A DNA stretch of 64,000 nt from Magnetovibrio sp. (lineage in GTDB: Bacteria > Pseudomonadota > Alphaproteobacteria > Rhodospirillales > Magnetovibrionaceae), in contig NZ_DATCTF010000010.1 of NCBI RefSeq assembly GCF_036568125.1, positions 558,001-622,000 of the forward strand, read 5' to 3'. Position numbers and translations under genes: made by a program. This document shows, in pieces, positions 63,511 through 64,000 of the stretch (within the stretch, counting starts at the first letter, position 1; each line of letters opens with the position of its first letter). The notes beneath the pieces were generated by a model. The model had not been told where the DNA came from. It saw only the letters and a list, made by a program, of their open reading frames with translations, and did not search any database.

Positions 63511-64000
63511 AATGCGGATCGCCGCCGGGCCGATCACGACCATGAACAAAGGCGGTAGGAAGAACAAGATCATCGGCACAGTCAGCTTGGCGGGCAGCGA
63601 CGCGCCTTTCTTTTCCGCGGCCGACATGCGTTCTTCACGTCGTTCTTGGGACAGCACCTTCAACGCTTGGCCGACCGGGGTACCGTACTTTTCCGACTGC
63701 ACCAAGGTGGTGGCGAGGGACTTGATCGCGGGCAGGCCGGTGCGGTCGGCGAAGTTGGCATAGGCCTTGTGGCGGTTGCCTAAATACGCCAGTTCCGCTG
63801 AGGTGAGGCCGAATTCCTGGGCCAGGGCGGGGGACTTGTCACCGATTTCGTTGGTCACGCGATCGAATGCGGCCTCAACCGACAAGCCGCCTTCCACGCA
63901 AATGACCATTAAATCGAGCGCGTCGGCGAAGCCTTTATTCAGTTCGACCTGACGTTTTTGCGCGGCATTGGTGACGAAAATCTTCGGCAGATAAAAGCCC
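63499..64000 (-). CDS. tadC: TadC-type type II secretion system F domain protein (partial)
   Basis: The frame runs off the right edge. The visible C-terminal part has the T2SSF domain of TadC: LPKIFV near the edge, DLMVICVEGGLSVEAAFDRV, then a membrane segment near the end (LTVPMILFFLPPLFMVVIGPA) and a short tail. TadC is an inner membrane platform protein of the Tad system. The window lacks its N-terminus; tadA, tadB and others are presumably to the right. Confidence 0.93.
   Translation of the reverse strand, partial: GFYLPKIFVTNAAQKRQVELNKGFADALDLMVICVEGGLSVEAAFDRVTNEIGDKSPALAQEFGLTSAELAYLGNRHKAYANFADRTGLPAIKSLATTLVQSEKYGTPVGQALKVLSQERREERMSAAEKKGASLPAKLTVPMILFFLPPLFMVVIGPAAIRISGM

Noticed and set aside
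1-64000. tRNA, rRNA, CRISPR array, insertion sequence or phage
   Set aside because: No cloverleaf with CCA-adjacent context, no regularly spaced repeats, no transposase or integrase seen in the reading frames.

Overview
This 64-kb window is chromosomal DNA of a free-living alphaproteobacterium, most like the Rhodospirillales/Thalassospiraceae/Magnetovibrio type. The evidence is gene content: a C4-pathway 5-aminolevulinate synthase, folate-dependent TrmFO, an NDUFAF6-like squalene-synthase relative, an ELM1-family protein next to a TPP enzyme, HspQ, and a Tad pilus locus. The species cannot be named from the sequence. I see no rRNA, tRNA, CRISPR array, insertion sequence or phage gene; the DNA looks like ordinary core and near-core chromosome of even composition.

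Layout. 0-5.6 kb: a membrane protein, a DUF815-type ATPase, the yajC-secD-secF-Mth938 export operon and a small c-type cytochrome. 5.6-8.2 kb: ubiT-ubiU-ubiV, the oxygen-independent ubiquinone pathway. 8.4-17.2 kb: a small exported protein, a GDT1-family transporter, iron superoxide dismutase, the NDUFAF6-like protein, a very large ankyrin/proline-rich exported protein, an exported alpha/beta hydrolase, a trmFO-GST pair and a membrane rhodanese. 17.2-20.7 kb: a Cys-rich small protein, bacteriohemerythrin, a CYTH-CHAD protein and a stand-alone LuxR-type regulator with a Cys-rich partner. 20.8-27.7 kb: uvrA, a three-gene phosphorelay (receiver, Hpt, histidine kinase), a PadR-like protein and a small basic coiled-coil protein. 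27.7-34.2 kb: two phosphate transporters, hemA and a class III aminotransferase. 34.4-42.6 kb: a tandem universal stress protein, a di-haem peroxidase-kinase operon, an OmpR/EnvZ-type pair, two very small ORFs and a cold-shock gene. 42.9-49.9 kb: pyrE, hspQ, the TPP enzyme-ELM1-small exported protein run, a receiver plus degenerate GGDEF protein, and hemN. 50.0-64.0 kb: a Tad/Flp pilus locus with an unusual load of minor pilins.

How the genes fit together. UbiTUV, HemN, haem synthesis, hemerythrin, the di-haem peroxidase and iron SOD together suggest a cell that moves between oxic and oxygen-poor conditions. A 16-nt sequence containing an inverted repeat is identical upstream of ubiTUV and of hemA, which suggests a shared regulator. 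The Tad locus holds six TadE-like and three TadG-like genes; a three-gene TadE-TadE-TadG(VWA) block is present twice in tandem with identical 4-bp gene overlaps. Around it lie a TadD-like lipoprotein, a PilZ protein, a Crp-family regulator, a membrane sulfatase-like protein, the Flp pilin, the CpaA prepilin peptidase and the start of TadC at the right edge. The remaining motor genes are presumably beyond position 64000.

The points most worth following are the duplicated minor-pilin block, the receiver protein that ends in a FliM-like CheY-binding peptide, the shared ubiT/hemA operator, CRP-like palindromes before the small Cys-rich gene and the Flp pilin gene, and the peroxidase-kinase operon.
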